A DNA stretch of 44,087 bases from a candidate division FCPU426 bacterium (GCA_003152075.1 PLZG01000031.1:1-44087); one strand, 5' to 3'; positions 8,413 through 17,434 are shown, counted from the stretch's first letter. The notes: generated by a model not told the origin, from the letters alone. Made by a program: numbers and translations.

Positions 8413-8724
8413 ATGAAGCCTATTAAATACCCCGAAACTATCTTCTGCGCCGAGTGCCAGGAGCACGTAAAGATGACGAATTGCAGGCTTTTGCCCCAAA
8501 CCGCCAAGTCCAAGGTCCAAGTGGAGTTCGATTATGCTTGCGTCACCTGCGGCCATCGGAACTCCGCTGTCCGAGACTTGGAATTCCTGCATTTTAGCGA
8601 GAGGGAATTCTGCCAGAAAAACGGTATTGTTGAGTTCAAGCCCGGGTCTAAAAAGATGGGCGGGATTTATGAAAAACGGCCCTTGGGAAAAACGGGTAAA
8701 ATGCCTGCCGGGAAATACGGCTGA
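8413..8724 (+). CDS. Small zinc-ribbon protein
   Basis: ATG 8413 has AGGAG (8401-8405) seven bases upstream, giving 103 residues. Cysteine pairs C12-x2-C15 and C43-x2-C46, plus C24, suggest a zinc ribbon. The C-terminal half is basic. An in-frame ATG at 8323 would add 30 residues unlike the rest, and an AGGAGG directly abutting it leaves no spacing, so I prefer 8413. I do not recognise the family. It could bind nucleic acid or protein; nothing nearby fixes the role. Confidence 0.65.
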   Translation: MKPIKYPETIFCAECQEHVKMTNCRLLPQTAKSKVQVEFDYACVTCGHRNSAVRDLEFLHFSEREFCQKNGIVEFKPGSKKMGGIYEKRPLGKTGKMPAGKYG

Positions 8725-8803
8725 TCCCTCCGATTTTAAAACCATTTTTCTATTTAATTTTCATCCTAAAATCCAGTAATTATTTTTACACCGGGTAGGA
8801 AAC

Positions 8804-8849
8804 ACCCCTTAAAATTTAAGCCGTTCATTCGGCTTAAATTTTAAGGGGT
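8804..8849 (+). promoter_or_regulatory. Perfect 20-bp hairpin covering the ribosome site of the next gene
   Basis: The arm at 8804-8823 is the exact reverse complement of the arm at 8830-8849, with a 6-base loop (TTCATT). The 3' arm contains AAGGGG (8843-8848), the only good ribosome site for the ATG at 8853, so folding would hide it. No T-tract follows, which argues against a terminator. Regulation of translation is inferred; a mobile palindromic repeat that happened to land here is the alternative. Confidence 0.7.
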
Positions 8850-8852
8850 TAC

Positions 8853-9341
8853 ATGAAAAAAACTCTCATCGTTTTGGCTTTGATCGCGATCCTGGGCGAA
8901 GGTTATTGCGTTTGGTCCCATCGCGAGGGAAGCAAATCGAACCTGAAGTATTATTTCGGAATGGTCCCGGATGCTTATTCCCCCAGGGAGTTTAACAACG
9001 AGGATGTCCAGTCCTTGTCCTATTGGGTCAAAATCAATTATCCGGCGGAGAGCGTGATCCGTTATTACGACGAAAGCCTGAAGGCAAAGGGATGGACGTC
9101 TCTGGAGGTAAATGGGTCTGGAACTCAACGGAAGTGGAATTCAGGTATCAAGGTCGATCCCGGTTCCGCCGTCCCAGCCTGTGGGTTTACTTATTTTGCT
9201 GCCTGGGTGAACGCGGCTAAAAACCGCTTGACCCAATTGACCATCGTTTATTACGATCCCGCGCCTAACAAGATATGTCCTCCGGCCCCGCAAAACAATG
9301 AGTGTTTGGTAACCATGCAGGAAATTCCCTACGGCCCCTAA
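8853..9341 (+). CDS. Small exported hypothetical protein
   Basis: A 162-residue protein with an N-terminal hydrophobic segment (about 4-20) that is a signal peptide or a single anchor. Cys19 lies near its end but without a proper lipobox. The rest is a compact mixed fold rich in Tyr and Trp, with 'YPAESVIRYYDESLKAKGW', a pattern seen in small envelope proteins that compare to no enzyme I know. Its ribosome site sits inside the strong hairpin at 8804-8849. It is convergent with trxB. Confidence 0.7.
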   Translation: MKKTLIVLALIAILGEGYCVWSHREGSKSNLKYYFGMVPDAYSPREFNNEDVQSLSYWVKINYPAESVIRYYDESLKAKGWTSLEVNGSGTQRKWNSGIKVDPGSAVPACGFTYFAAWVNAAKNRLTQLTIVYYDPAPNKICPPAPQNNECLVTMQEIPYGP

Positions 9342-9369
9342 TTTTTCCCAGGAGAAGCGAGCCTTAGTT

Positions 9370-10296
9370 TCATTTACCCTGTTCGGATAGCCAACGTTCT
9401 GCCTCGATGGCCGCCATACAGCCCATCCCCGCAGCCGATATGGCCTGACGGTAATAATGGTCGGCCACATCACCTGCCGCGAAAACACCTTCAATATTGG
9501 TAACTGTCTTTGGAGGTTGTGGAAGCTTTAAGTAACCCACTTCATCCATGTTGAGCTGACCTTTAAAAATAGAAGTGTTGGGCGTGTGGCCGATGGCGAA
9601 GAATAGGCCGGTGAAGGGATAGGATTTTACCGCGTTGCTCTTCAGGTCTTTTACCTTTAAACCGGTTAATTCCTTTTCCCCCTCAAGTTCCGTGATGGCC
9701 GAGTTAAGCATCCATTTAATTTTGGGATTGGCCTTGGCCCTTTCCAACATTATTTTTGAAGCGCGGAATTCCTCGCGCCTGTGGATGATGGTGACGCTCT
9801 TGCCGAATTTGGTGAGGAAGTTGGCTTCTTCCATCGCCGAATCCCCGCCACCCACCACGGCTATTTCCTGGTTCTTGAAAAAAAAGCCGTCGCAAGTGGC
9901 GCAGGCGGATACCCCGTGACCCACCATTTCCATTTCCCGGGGAACACCGCCATATTTGGCCGAGGCGCCCGTCGAGATGATGACCGCCTCAGTTTCCAAT
10001 TCTTCTTTTTCGTCCACCCACAACTTGAAAGGGCGTTTGGAGAAATCCACTTTGGTCACAAACCCGGTTTTGTAACGGGTTCCAAAACTGGCGGCTTGTT
10101 TCTTCATGTTTTCCATCAGCTCCGGTCCCTGGATGCCCTCTGGAAAACCGGGGAAATTCTCCACGAGCGTGGTAGTGGTCAATTGGCCGCCCGGTTGGGG
10201 GCCGTCAATCAAGAGAGGGTTCAGGTTCGCACGGGAAGCGTAAAGGGCGGCTGTGTAGCCGGCCGGGCCGGAGCCGATAATGATGACTTTTTCCAT
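9370..10296 (-). CDS. trxB: Thioredoxin reductase
   Basis: A 308-residue FAD flavoprotein of normal TrxB length that reduces thioredoxin with NADPH in the cytoplasm. The FAD motif GSGPAG lies near residue 8, the redox pair is C132-A-T-C135 (CATCDG), the NADPH site is GGGDSAMEE near 149 with HRREEFRAS following, and 'FAAGDV' lies near the C-terminus. AGGAG lies seven bases before the start. It follows glpD on the same strand with an 86-base gap containing a possible promoter (10345-10373). Confidence 0.95.
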   Translation of the reverse strand: MEKVIIIGSGPAGYTAALYASRANLNPLLIDGPQPGGQLTTTTLVENFPGFPEGIQGPELMENMKKQAASFGTRYKTGFVTKVDFSKRPFKLWVDEKEELETEAVIISTGASAKYGGVPREMEMVGHGVSACATCDGFFFKNQEIAVVGGGDSAMEEANFLTKFGKSVTIIHRREEFRASKIMLERAKANPKIKWMLNSAITELEGEKELTGLKVKDLKSNAVKSYPFTGLFFAIGHTPNTSIFKGQLNMDEVGYLKLPQPPKTVTNIEGVFAAGDVADHYYRQAISAAGMGCMAAIEAERWLSEQGK

Positions 10297-10344
10297 TTGA
10301 AACTCCTGTTGGTGCGACTTTTTTGTGGAAACGGACGATATGCT

Positions 10345-10373
10345 AACCTACGAGTATATTCAAAACAAGTCAA
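10345..10373 (-). promoter_or_regulatory. Candidate promoter for trxB
   Basis: On the minus strand TTGACT (10373-10368), a 17-base spacer, then TAGGTT (10350-10345). The -35 matches 5 of 6 and the -10 only 3 of 6, so this is tentative. It would let trxB be expressed independently of glpD. Confidence 0.3.
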
Positions 10374-10382
10374 GACAGTGGG

Positions 10383-11960
10383 TTAGGGCAGAGGGTGCAA
10401 CAGTTGCTTGTAACGCTCCAATTCTTTTTGTCGGACATTCTCGTCCCATCCCAATAGTTCGGCCATGAGCTTAGAAACTTTGTCAGACGCCGAACCCCAT
10501 CGCTGAGGGCTATAGCCGATTTCCATCCTTCGAAGCATGACGTCCTCCAGGTGCAAGGCTAATTCATTCTTTACGGCAAAGAAAACTTGGGCCAATATTT
10601 CAGGTCTCTCAGGATGAAGGGGTTCCCGAAGGCTTGGGTCCTGTTCTAACAGTTCGAAAATTTCGGAGGTTCTTTGCCCATAAAGTCCGACTAGGTGGGC
10701 GGCTTGCGTTTCGGTGACGCCGTGCCGGGCGGCCAATCGGGAGGACTCCTTCTTTAAAAACAGATCCCAGGGAACCGGTGGCGTCCCCGGCAAGGGTTGG
10801 AAGGATTTTGGGCCCGTGTTTTTCCCAAGTATATTCAACACCTTTCCCAGAGCCTTTCCGGCCATGGCATGGTAAGTGGTGAGCTTGCCTCCAACGATGG
10901 TTAACATGTTGCCGGAGCGCAATATCCTGTCCTCCCTGGATACGGAGGAAGCGTGGCCCCCATCGGACCAGGCGAGGGGGCGAAGCCCGGCGAAGGCCGA
11001 TAAAACCCCACTTCTTTTCCACGAACTACCAGGAAACACCCGGGCGGCTTCGGTGAGAAGGTATTGGACCTCCTCTTCCGTGGGCTTAACCCTGTCCGGG
11101 TTTTCAGGGTCATCCAGGTCGGTGGTGCCCACCAGGCTGTAACCGCGCCAGGGGATGATAAAAATGATCCGGTTATCTTTTTGGGTTGTGACCAAGACCG
11201 CGTGGGTTGGGAGCACCTGGTTCACCACGATATGGGTTCCACGGGTGGGGCGGACCAGTTTCAAGGCATCGCCGGAGAGCAACTTGGCCGTCTCGTTGGC
11301 CCAAGGGCCCGAGGCGTTGACCAGGCAGGAAGCCGTGACCACCCCGCCCTCGTTGGACCGGTCGTCGTGGAAAAAGACCCGGACCTGGGAAGCATCCTTG
11401 TCAATTTGGACCACCCGGCAGTAATTAAAACAATGGGCCCCGGCTTTTTCGGCGGCCAGGATATTTTCCAGGACCAGCCTGGCATCGTTGACCTGCGCGT
11501 CGTAATAAAGACCGCATCCCGTTAACCCCTCGGCCTTCAGGTTGGGGGCGATTTTGAGTGCCTCAGCGGGGGAAAACCACCGGTGCTTCGCGATATTTTG
11601 AGTCCCAGCCAAAAAATCATAAAGCCATAATCCGATTCTCAACATCCATCCGGGACGCTTGTCGCCTTGGTAGCTGGGAAGGAGAAAGGGAATAGGGTGT
11701 GCCAGATGGGGGGCCAGCTCAATCAGCCGACGCCGCTCGTGAAGTGCCTCGAAAACCAACGAAAAGCGGGCCTGTTCGAGGTACCGAATTCCCCCATGGA
11801 TGAGTTTGGTGGATTTGCTGGAAGTGCCTGAAGCGTAGTCACCCTTCTCAAAAAGGGCGACTGAAAGACCTGCCTGGGCGGCTTGTGCGGCCAAGCCAGC
11901 GCCGTTGATTCCGCCACCGATAATGGCGAGATCAACCTGGGAAATCTCGGAGGGTTTCAC
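10383..11960 (-). CDS. glpD: FAD-dependent glycerol-3-phosphate dehydrogenase
   Basis: A 525-residue GlpA/GlpD-family flavoprotein that oxidises glycerol-3-phosphate to dihydroxyacetone phosphate at the membrane and passes electrons to quinone. The FAD motif GGGINGAG lies near residue 15, followed by the family segment 'SSKSTKLIHGGIRYLEQ'. The C-terminal alpha-helical domain is present. The start is a GTG at 11960, fitting the family N-terminus; the ribosome site is weak. It is the first gene of a minus-strand pair with trxB and is divergent from the tRNA-Leu/tig region. Confidence 0.93.
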   Translation of the reverse strand: MKPSEISQVDLAIIGGGINGAGLAAQAAQAGLSVALFEKGDYASGTSSKSTKLIHGGIRYLEQARFSLVFEALHERRRLIELAPHLAHPIPFLLPSYQGDKRPGWMLRIGLWLYDFLAGTQNIAKHRWFSPAEALKIAPNLKAEGLTGCGLYYDAQVNDARLVLENILAAEKAGAHCFNYCRVVQIDKDASQVRVFFHDDRSNEGGVVTASCLVNASGPWANETAKLLSGDALKLVRPTRGTHIVVNQVLPTHAVLVTTQKDNRIIFIIPWRGYSLVGTTDLDDPENPDRVKPTEEEVQYLLTEAARVFPGSSWKRSGVLSAFAGLRPLAWSDGGHASSVSREDRILRSGNMLTIVGGKLTTYHAMAGKALGKVLNILGKNTGPKSFQPLPGTPPVPWDLFLKKESSRLAARHGVTETQAAHLVGLYGQRTSEIFELLEQDPSLREPLHPERPEILAQVFFAVKNELALHLEDVMLRRMEIGYSPQRWGSASDKVSKLMAELLGWDENVRQKELERYKQLLHPLP

Positions 11961-12055
11961 CCGATCAATTTAACGGAAATCGGATTTATTCTCTATTGGC
12001 GAGTGTTTAAAGCCTTATTTATCAGCGTTTAGGATTAAAAATTGATGAAGGCAAA

Positions 12056-12084
12056 TTGACGTAGGTATAGGGCCTCGTTAATAT
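12056..12084 (+). promoter_or_regulatory. Sigma-70 promoter upstream of tRNA-Leu
   Basis: TTGACG (12056-12061), a 17-base spacer, then TAATAT (12079-12084), a good sigma-70 match. The next recognisable product is tRNA-Leu, nearly 200 bases on, so either a long leader is processed away or a small RNA starts here. Confidence 0.6.
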
Positions 12085-12170
12085 GGGGCCTGTTTTGAGG
12101 GAAAAAGCCGTTTTGCTCGCCATTCCGGGAAGCTAAAATCGGGAAGATCACATCATTAAAATTGTCTTTC

Positions 12171-12270
12171 TGCGAGGGTGGCGCACCCAATTCGGCAAAT
12201 TGAAATAGATAAAAGGAAATGGGTACGTGCCACCCACCTTTGTAGTTGTGGCGAAATTGATTTCGCCACT
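12171..12270 (+). repeat. Two hairpins upstream of tRNA-Leu
   Basis: First hairpin: GGGTGGC (12176-12182) pairs with GCCACCC (12229-12235), and inside it ACCCA (12185-12189) pairs with TGGGT (12220-12224). Second hairpin: TGGCGAAAT (12249-12257) pairs with ATTTCGCCA (12260-12268). Both contain GTGGCG, the sequence found in the tRNA-Leu acceptor/D-arm and in the downstream repeats at 12409 and 12485. The 318 bases from 11961 to 12278 otherwise hold only the promoter at 12056. Confidence 0.5.
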
Positions 12271-12278
12271 CGTTTAAT

Positions 12279-12363
12279 GTGAGGGTGGCGAAACTGGCAG
12301 ACGCACCAGATTTAGGTTCTGGCGGGGCAACCCGTGGGGGTTCAACTCCCCCCCCTCGCACCA
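12279..12363 (+). tRNA. tRNA-Leu(UAG)
   Basis: A complete class II tRNA with encoded CCA. The acceptor stem is 12279-12285 with 12353-12359, discriminator A12360, CCA 12361-12363. The anticodon stem CCAGA/TCTGG (12306-12310, 12318-12322) encloses a 7-base loop with anticodon TAG at 12313-12315. A long variable arm and a T-arm with GTTCAAC follow. The long variable arm and anticodon identify leucine, reading CUN codons. Confidence 0.95.
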
Positions 12364-12408
12364 CTTTCTTAATGAAGCTTGGCAACCTCCGTTCACCAAA
12401 TGTTTGAT

Positions 12409-12530
12409 GAGAGTGGCGCGGAACCAATTTTCAAAGGGCGAAAATTGGTACGCACCCCTAAACGGGGTTTGCCACAGGTCTTTTGAGAGTGGAGCGGAAC
12501 GCGGTTTCAAATGAAAAATGCGTACGCACC
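12409..12530 (+). repeat. Two tRNA-Leu-like hairpin repeats before tig
   Basis: Copy 1 (12409-12456) and copy 2 (12485-12530) share the left flank GAGAGTGGCGCGGAAC (15 of 16 bases) and the right flank TACGCACC (8 of 8), but their middles differ. Copy 1 has a perfect 9-bp stem (12424-12432 with 12440-12448); copy 2 has TTTCA/TGAAA inside CGC/GCG. The flanks resemble the 5' half of tRNA-Leu ('GAGGGTGGCG ... ACGCACC') with the D-loop replaced by a hairpin. They lie in the leader of tig. Function unknown. Confidence 0.6.
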
Positions 12531-12562
12531 AAACATCTTATCCATTACATAAGGAGCTTATT

Positions 12563-13846
12563 GTGAAAGTCAGTGTCAACGATGTCTCCAGTTGTACCAA
12601 GGAAGTCCATGTCGAGGTTCCGGCCGAGACGGTCCAAACCAAGGTGGATGAACTTTATAAACGTATTCTCAGCGAAGCCAAGTTACCGGGTTTTCGCAAA
12701 GGGAAGGCTCCCCTCAATGCCATCAAGAAGCAATACAAGTCCAATGTCCGGGACGAAATGGTCCAGCACGAATTGCCCGAGTTTTTCAGGACCGTTTTAA
12801 TCGACCAAAAAATCGATCCCGTGACCAGGCCCCAAATCACCCACCTCCAATTTGAGGAGGGTTCCCCCATGAAATTCGTGGCGACGGTGGAAATCAAACC
12901 CGAGTTTAAAATGAAGGATTACAAGGGCCTCAAAATCAAGAAGGAGTCCACCAAGGTGACCGATGCGGAAGTGGATAAGGCCTTGGATGGCTTGAAGGAC
13001 CAGTTAGCCGAATTTAACCTGGTGACCGACCGAGCCGCGAAGGAAGACGACCTAGTGGTCGTTGATTTTGAAGGGAAAATCGACAATAAAACCTTTGATG
13101 GGGGAAGGGCCAACCGTTATCCCATACTGTTGGGGGGTCTGGGTCTCTTGAAAGATTTCGAGACGAATCTTATAGGTATGAAACAAGGCGAGACTAAAAC
13201 CTTCAAAATGACCTTCCCGAAAGACTATGGGAAAAAGGATGTGGCGGGCAAGGAAGCGGAATTCACAGTGACCCTTCATGAGGTTAAGGAGAAGAAAGTC
13301 CCGATGGTGGACAATGATTTCGCCAAAAAAGTAGGCCAGGTTGAGACCGTGAAGGAACTGCGGGAAAAACTGGAAACCCAGATAAAGTCCCACAAGGAAG
13401 TGGAACAAAGATCGAAGATGGTGGAGCAAATCGGCGAAAAGCTAATCGTCGACCACCCCTTTGACGTTCCGAGCTCCCTGATCAACATGGAGCAACAGCG
13501 GTTGGTGCAGCAGGGTGTGGACCGCTTAAAACAACAGGGGATTGACGCCAATAAATTATCTCCTGAACAGCAGAAGGAATTCGTGGAGAAGTTGAGGCCT
13601 GTAGCGCAAAAGAACGTGCACATGGCCTTGATCGTGGAAAAGATATCCGAGGCCGAGAAAATCCAATGCGAGGACAAGGATTTCGAGGATTATGTCGGCA
13701 AAATCGCACAGAATGTTAACCAGCCGGCCGACACGGTGAAAAAGTATCTGCACCAGCAGGGAAACTTGGCCTCCATCAAAGAATGGATCCAGTACGAGAA
13801 GACTTTGGATTTTTTGATCGCTCAGGCGAAGGTTGAAGCCGCTTAA
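12563..13846 (+). CDS. tig: Trigger factor
   Basis: A 427-residue ribosome-bound chaperone and prolyl isomerase. The ribosome-docking signature GFRKGKAP is at residues 43-50, the FKBP-type domain is at about 150-245, and the C-terminal helical chaperone arms follow. The start is GTG 12563 with AAGGAG six bases upstream; an in-frame ATG at 12518 lies inside a hairpin repeat and is rejected. clpP and clpX follow in the classic order. The leader holds two tRNA-Leu-like repeats. Confidence 0.95.
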   Translation: MKVSVNDVSSCTKEVHVEVPAETVQTKVDELYKRILSEAKLPGFRKGKAPLNAIKKQYKSNVRDEMVQHELPEFFRTVLIDQKIDPVTRPQITHLQFEEGSPMKFVATVEIKPEFKMKDYKGLKIKKESTKVTDAEVDKALDGLKDQLAEFNLVTDRAAKEDDLVVVDFEGKIDNKTFDGGRANRYPILLGGLGLLKDFETNLIGMKQGETKTFKMTFPKDYGKKDVAGKEAEFTVTLHEVKEKKVPMVDNDFAKKVGQVETVKELREKLETQIKSHKEVEQRSKMVEQIGEKLIVDHPFDVPSSLINMEQQRLVQQGVDRLKQQGIDANKLSPEQQKEFVEKLRPVAQKNVHMALIVEKISEAEKIQCEDKDFEDYVGKIAQNVNQPADTVKKYLHQQGNLASIKEWIQYEKTLDFLIAQAKVEAA

Positions 13847-13874
13847 CTAACTTTAGAACCTTTCGGAGGAATTT

Positions 13875-14474
13875 ATGGCATTGATACCTATAGTGGTTGA
13901 ACAGACGAACCGCGGGGAAAGATCCTACGATATTTATTCCCGTCTCTTGAAGGACCGCATTGTCATCTTGGGCACTCCGGTGAATGACGACGTCGCCAAC
14001 GCCATCATCGCCCAGCTGTTGTTTTTGGAGTCGGATGATCCGGACAAGGATATCAACCTTTACGTTAACAGCCCCGGGGGGGTAGTTACCTCCGGCTTAG
14101 CCATTTATGATACCATCCAATTTATGAGGGCTCCTGTTTCGACGATCTGCGTGGGTCAGGCTGCCAGCATGGGCGCCTTGCTTTTAACCGCAGGGGCTAA
14201 GGGGAAACGCTATGCCTTGCCTAACGCCCGCATCATGATCCACCAGCCCTCGGGCGGAGCCCAGGGGCAGGCCACGGATATCGAAATCCAGGCCAGGGAA
14301 ATCCTCAAGGTCCGGGAAAAGCTGAATAAAATCCTGGTTCACCACACCGGTCAGCCCTTGAAGAAGATTGAGGAAGATGTGGAAAGGGATTATTTCATGT
14401 CGGCTGAGGAAGCGAAAGCATACGGTTTAATTGATGAGGTATTGACCAAGAGGGCAGAACCGAAAAAGAAATAA
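13875..14474 (+). CDS. clpP: ATP-dependent Clp protease proteolytic subunit
   Basis: A 199-residue serine protease subunit with catalytic S98 (GQAASMGA), H123 (MIHQP) and D172 (ERDYFM), all in the family positions. It forms the tetradecameric chamber fed by ClpX. GGAGG lies just before the start. The gap to tig is 28 bases and to clpX 12 bases, so these three are surely one operon. Confidence 0.97.
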   Translation: MALIPIVVEQTNRGERSYDIYSRLLKDRIVILGTPVNDDVANAIIAQLLFLESDDPDKDINLYVNSPGGVVTSGLAIYDTIQFMRAPVSTICVGQAASMGALLLTAGAKGKRYALPNARIMIHQPSGGAQGQATDIEIQAREILKVREKLNKILVHHTGQPLKKIEEDVERDYFMSAEEAKAYGLIDEVLTKRAEPKKK

Positions 14475-14486
14475 GGCGGGGTTTTA

Positions 14487-15749
14487 ATGCCGAGCGATAA
14501 AGAAAAAAATTCATTTTTAAGGTGCTCTTTCTGCGGGAAAACGCAGGACGAGGTGAAGAAGCTCGTCGCGGGGCCTACGGTTTATATTTGTAACGAGTGC
14601 GTGGCCCTTTGTAACGACATTTTAAAAGAGGAAGATAAGGGGGAGGCCAGGGGCCCCTCCAAGGGCAAGCTGGTCGTCCCCAAACCCATCGATATCAAGG
14701 AAGTCCTCGACGAATACGTGATCGGCCAGGAAAAGGCCAAGCGTATTTTGTCGGTGGCGGTTCATAACCATTACAAACGCCTGGTGGTGAAGACCGGCCC
14801 GCAGGACGTTGAATTGTCTAAAAGCAATGTTCTTCTGATTGGCCCCACGGGCGTTGGGAAGACCCTGTTGGCCCAAACACTGGCCCGTATTTTGGATGTG
14901 CCCTTCGCTGTGGCTGACGCCACCACCCTGACCGAGGCTGGGTACGTGGGTGAGGATGTGGAGAATATCATCCTCAAGCTCCTGCAAAGCGCTGAGTTCG
15001 ACGTGCAAAAGGCAGAGCGGGGCATCATCTATATTGACGAAATCGATAAGATTAGCCGCAAATCCGAAAACGCCAGCATTACCCGGGATGTTTCCGGAGA
15101 AGGCGTACAGCAGGCCCTTTTGAAAATAATCGAAGGCACCGAAGTCAATGTGCCGCCACAGGGCGGTCGAAAGCATCCCCATCAGGAATATATCAAGGTG
15201 GATTCCAGCAACATCCTTTTCGTTTGCGGTGGGGCCTTCGTGGGCCTGGAAAAGATAATCGAGAGCCGATTGGGGCGCCGCTCCATTGGGTTCAAGGGCG
15301 AAACCATCAGTCGTCAGGAAAAGAAATTGGGAGAGCTGTTCGACCAGGTCCAACCTGAGGACCTCATCAAATTTGGCCTCATCCCCGAATTTATCGGGCG
15401 CCTGCCCGTCACGGCCGCCCTCCATGAACTGGACGAGCCTTCATTGGTGAGGGTACTCACCGAGCCTAAGAACGCCCTGACCAAGCAATACCAACGCTAT
15501 TTGGAGATGGAAAACGTGAAGCTTAAGTTTACCCCCGAGGCTTTAGCCGCTGTCGCAAAGGAAGCCATCAAGCGCCAATCGGGCGCCCGTGGATTAAGGG
15601 CCATCCTTGAGGAAACCATGATGAACCTGATGTTCGAGATTCCCTCTCGCAAGGACATCAAGGAAGTGGTCATCACCGAGGGCGTCCTACTCAAGAAAGA
15701 AGAGCCGATCATGGTTTATCAAAAGGGCCGTGGGGAAAATACGGCCTAA
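14487..15749 (+). CDS. clpX: ClpX unfoldase of the Clp protease
   Basis: A 420-residue AAA+ ATPase. The N-terminal zinc domain has C13-x2-C16 and C35-x2-C38. Walker A (GPTGVGKT) is near residue 115, the pore loop GYVGED follows, and Walker B is YIDEIDKI. A sensor-2 region ('SGARGLRAI') lies near the C-terminus. It unfolds substrates and passes them to ClpP. Length and motifs are typical. Confidence 0.97.
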   Translation: MPSDKEKNSFLRCSFCGKTQDEVKKLVAGPTVYICNECVALCNDILKEEDKGEARGPSKGKLVVPKPIDIKEVLDEYVIGQEKAKRILSVAVHNHYKRLVVKTGPQDVELSKSNVLLIGPTGVGKTLLAQTLARILDVPFAVADATTLTEAGYVGEDVENIILKLLQSAEFDVQKAERGIIYIDEIDKISRKSENASITRDVSGEGVQQALLKIIEGTEVNVPPQGGRKHPHQEYIKVDSSNILFVCGGAFVGLEKIIESRLGRRSIGFKGETISRQEKKLGELFDQVQPEDLIKFGLIPEFIGRLPVTAALHELDEPSLVRVLTEPKNALTKQYQRYLEMENVKLKFTPEALAAVAKEAIKRQSGARGLRAILEETMMNLMFEIPSRKDIKEVVITEGVLLKKEEPIMVYQKGRGENTA

Positions 15750-15773
15750 TCAAACCGCCCCTGGACCACTTCA

Positions 15774-16595
15774 TTGAAATTTTTCGATTTCAACCCCGCT
15801 TCCACCAAGCCCCTTATTCACCTGGCCCATGCCAACGGTTTTCCACCACAGACTTACCAAAAAGCCCTCCACCCCCTCTTTGCTAATTACCATGTCATCT
15901 CTTTCCTCGTCCGCCCACTATTGGGCGGCACTCCGCCTGAATGGCTCAAACATTGGTCACAAATGGCCGACGACTTGCTGGAGGGCTTAAAGGAAATGGG
16001 GGCCCAAAAGGTTATCGGCATCGGGCACAGCCTAGGCGGGGTTCTCACCCTTTACGCGGCAGTCAAACAGCCGGAGCTATTCAGTCATCTCATCCTCATC
16101 GACCCCACCATGCTGTCTCCAAAACTTTTGTGGCAAGTCAGGTTAGCGAAGATCATCGGTTTTGAGGCCCGGTCTTTTCTTATCAAAGGCGCCCTGAGGC
16201 GGAAGCGAACCTGGGGAAGCGCCGGGGAAGCCTATGAGTATTTCAGGGGAAGGGGGCTTTTCAAGAATTGGTCCGATGAAATTGTGAAGTCTTACGTGAA
16301 TAGCATGACGGGGCCCTCGCCGGAAGGCGGGGTTCAACTGATCTATCCCCCCGAGTGGGAAGCCCGCATTTATAAGACTATTCCCACTGATGTTTGGAAG
16401 TTCGCGAAACAGATTCAACAACCCTCATTGGTTATCCGTGGTGAGACTTCCAATACCTTTACGGCCGACAGCGAGAAGGCCTTCCGGAAAGTGAATCCAG
16501 GGGTCTCCTTCGAAGTGGTTACGGGCGCGGGTCACCTGGTACCCCAGGAAAAGCCGGAAGAAATAGGGCGGCTGATAGCGGATTTCCTTAAATGA
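15774..16595 (+). CDS. Alpha/beta hydrolase
   Basis: A 273-residue alpha/beta-hydrolase-fold protein with nucleophile S86 in GHSLGG, an oxyanion-type 'HANGFP' near residue 20 and a candidate catalytic H254 in 'GAGHLVP'. The acid is less clear, perhaps in the 'RGETSNTF' segment. It starts at TTG 15774, 24 bases after clpX, with no strong ribosome site. The stop TGA overlaps the next gene's ATG (ATGA), so the TPR gene is probably translationally coupled. The substrate is unknown. Confidence 0.8.
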   Translation: MKFFDFNPASTKPLIHLAHANGFPPQTYQKALHPLFANYHVISFLVRPLLGGTPPEWLKHWSQMADDLLEGLKEMGAQKVIGIGHSLGGVLTLYAAVKQPELFSHLILIDPTMLSPKLLWQVRLAKIIGFEARSFLIKGALRRKRTWGSAGEAYEYFRGRGLFKNWSDEIVKSYVNSMTGPSPEGGVQLIYPPEWEARIYKTIPTDVWKFAKQIQQPSLVIRGETSNTFTADSEKAFRKVNPGVSFEVVTGAGHLVPQEKPEEIGRLIADFLK

Positions 16596-17425
16596 TTGAA
16601 AAGATAATGAATTCCCGAAACGGTTATTATTCCCTTTGGCCTTTTTTGGCCCTCCTTCTTTTCCTCGGATTGGTTCTTCCTGCAGAAGCCCAAACGGGCG
16701 ACGAAAAGACCGCCCAATATCAAAAGGCTATCAAACTGAACCCGCAAGACGCCCAGGCCTATTATGGATGGGGCGCCACGCTGGACGAACAGGGCCAATA
16801 CGATGAGGCCATCACCCGGTACCAAAAGGCCACTCAGCTGGATCCGCGGTTAGCCGCAGCCCATTACGAGTGGGGAAACGACTTAAGCCGTTTGGGGAGG
16901 TATGCGGAAGCCTGTGACCAATTCCGAAAGGCTGTGGAACTGAATCCACGGCTCACGAAGACCTATTACAACTGGAGCCTGGCCTTGATGGTCATGGGCC
17001 AATATGAGCAGGCTATTCAAAAGTGCCAAAAGGGTCTCGACATAAACCCGAAGGATCCCCAGGTTTACACCAACTGGGGGGTCATTTTGGGGCAAGAGGG
17101 GAAGAGGGCAGAAGCGATCTTAAAATTCCAGGAAGCAGTGGAGATTGACCCCCGCTTTACTACAGCTTATTTCGACTGGGGACTGACTTTGATGGATCGG
17201 GGCCGACCCGAGCAGGCCATCCCCTTATTCAAGAAAGTGGTTGAGATTAACTCCCAGGACGCTCAGGCTTATTACCAATGGGGCTTGGCCCTTGAGCAAT
17301 TAGACCGGCCGGGTGAGGCCACTCAAAAGTTCAAGGCGATTTCGAAATTGAAATCCGCTGATCCGGGTACCAGCGGGGCGGCCAGGGCGGAGATTTTCAA
17401 GATCCAAAAAAGGATTCCCAGATAA
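16592..17425 (+). CDS. Exported TPR-repeat protein
   Basis: A 277-residue protein with a signal peptide (cleaved after 'AEA', about residue 33), followed by about six tetratricopeptide repeats. Each has the pattern 'AYYxWGxxLxxxGxxxEAIxxFxKAxxLxP'. Such superhelical repeats bind partner proteins. The start ATG overlaps the stop of the hydrolase gene. A second in-frame ATG at 16607 would also keep the signal. It ends the tig-clp transcription unit and is convergent with the cNMP-binding protein. Confidence 0.8.
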   Translation: MIEKIMNSRNGYYSLWPFLALLLFLGLVLPAEAQTGDEKTAQYQKAIKLNPQDAQAYYGWGATLDEQGQYDEAITRYQKATQLDPRLAAAHYEWGNDLSRLGRYAEACDQFRKAVELNPRLTKTYYNWSLALMVMGQYEQAIQKCQKGLDINPKDPQVYTNWGVILGQEGKRAEAILKFQEAVEIDPRFTTAYFDWGLTLMDRGRPEQAIPLFKKVVEINSQDAQAYYQWGLALEQLDRPGEATQKFKAISKLKSADPGTSGAARAEIFKIQKRIPR

Positions 17426-17434
17426 ATAGGGAAC

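Noticed and set aside
12035-12510. Two minus-strand frames across the tRNA region
   Set aside because: They run through the tRNA and hairpin repeats, with no ribosome site or recognisable domain.
12518-12562. Earlier ATG start for trigger factor
   Set aside because: It lies inside a hairpin repeat and lacks a ribosome site; GTG 12563 has AAGGAG and the family N-terminus.
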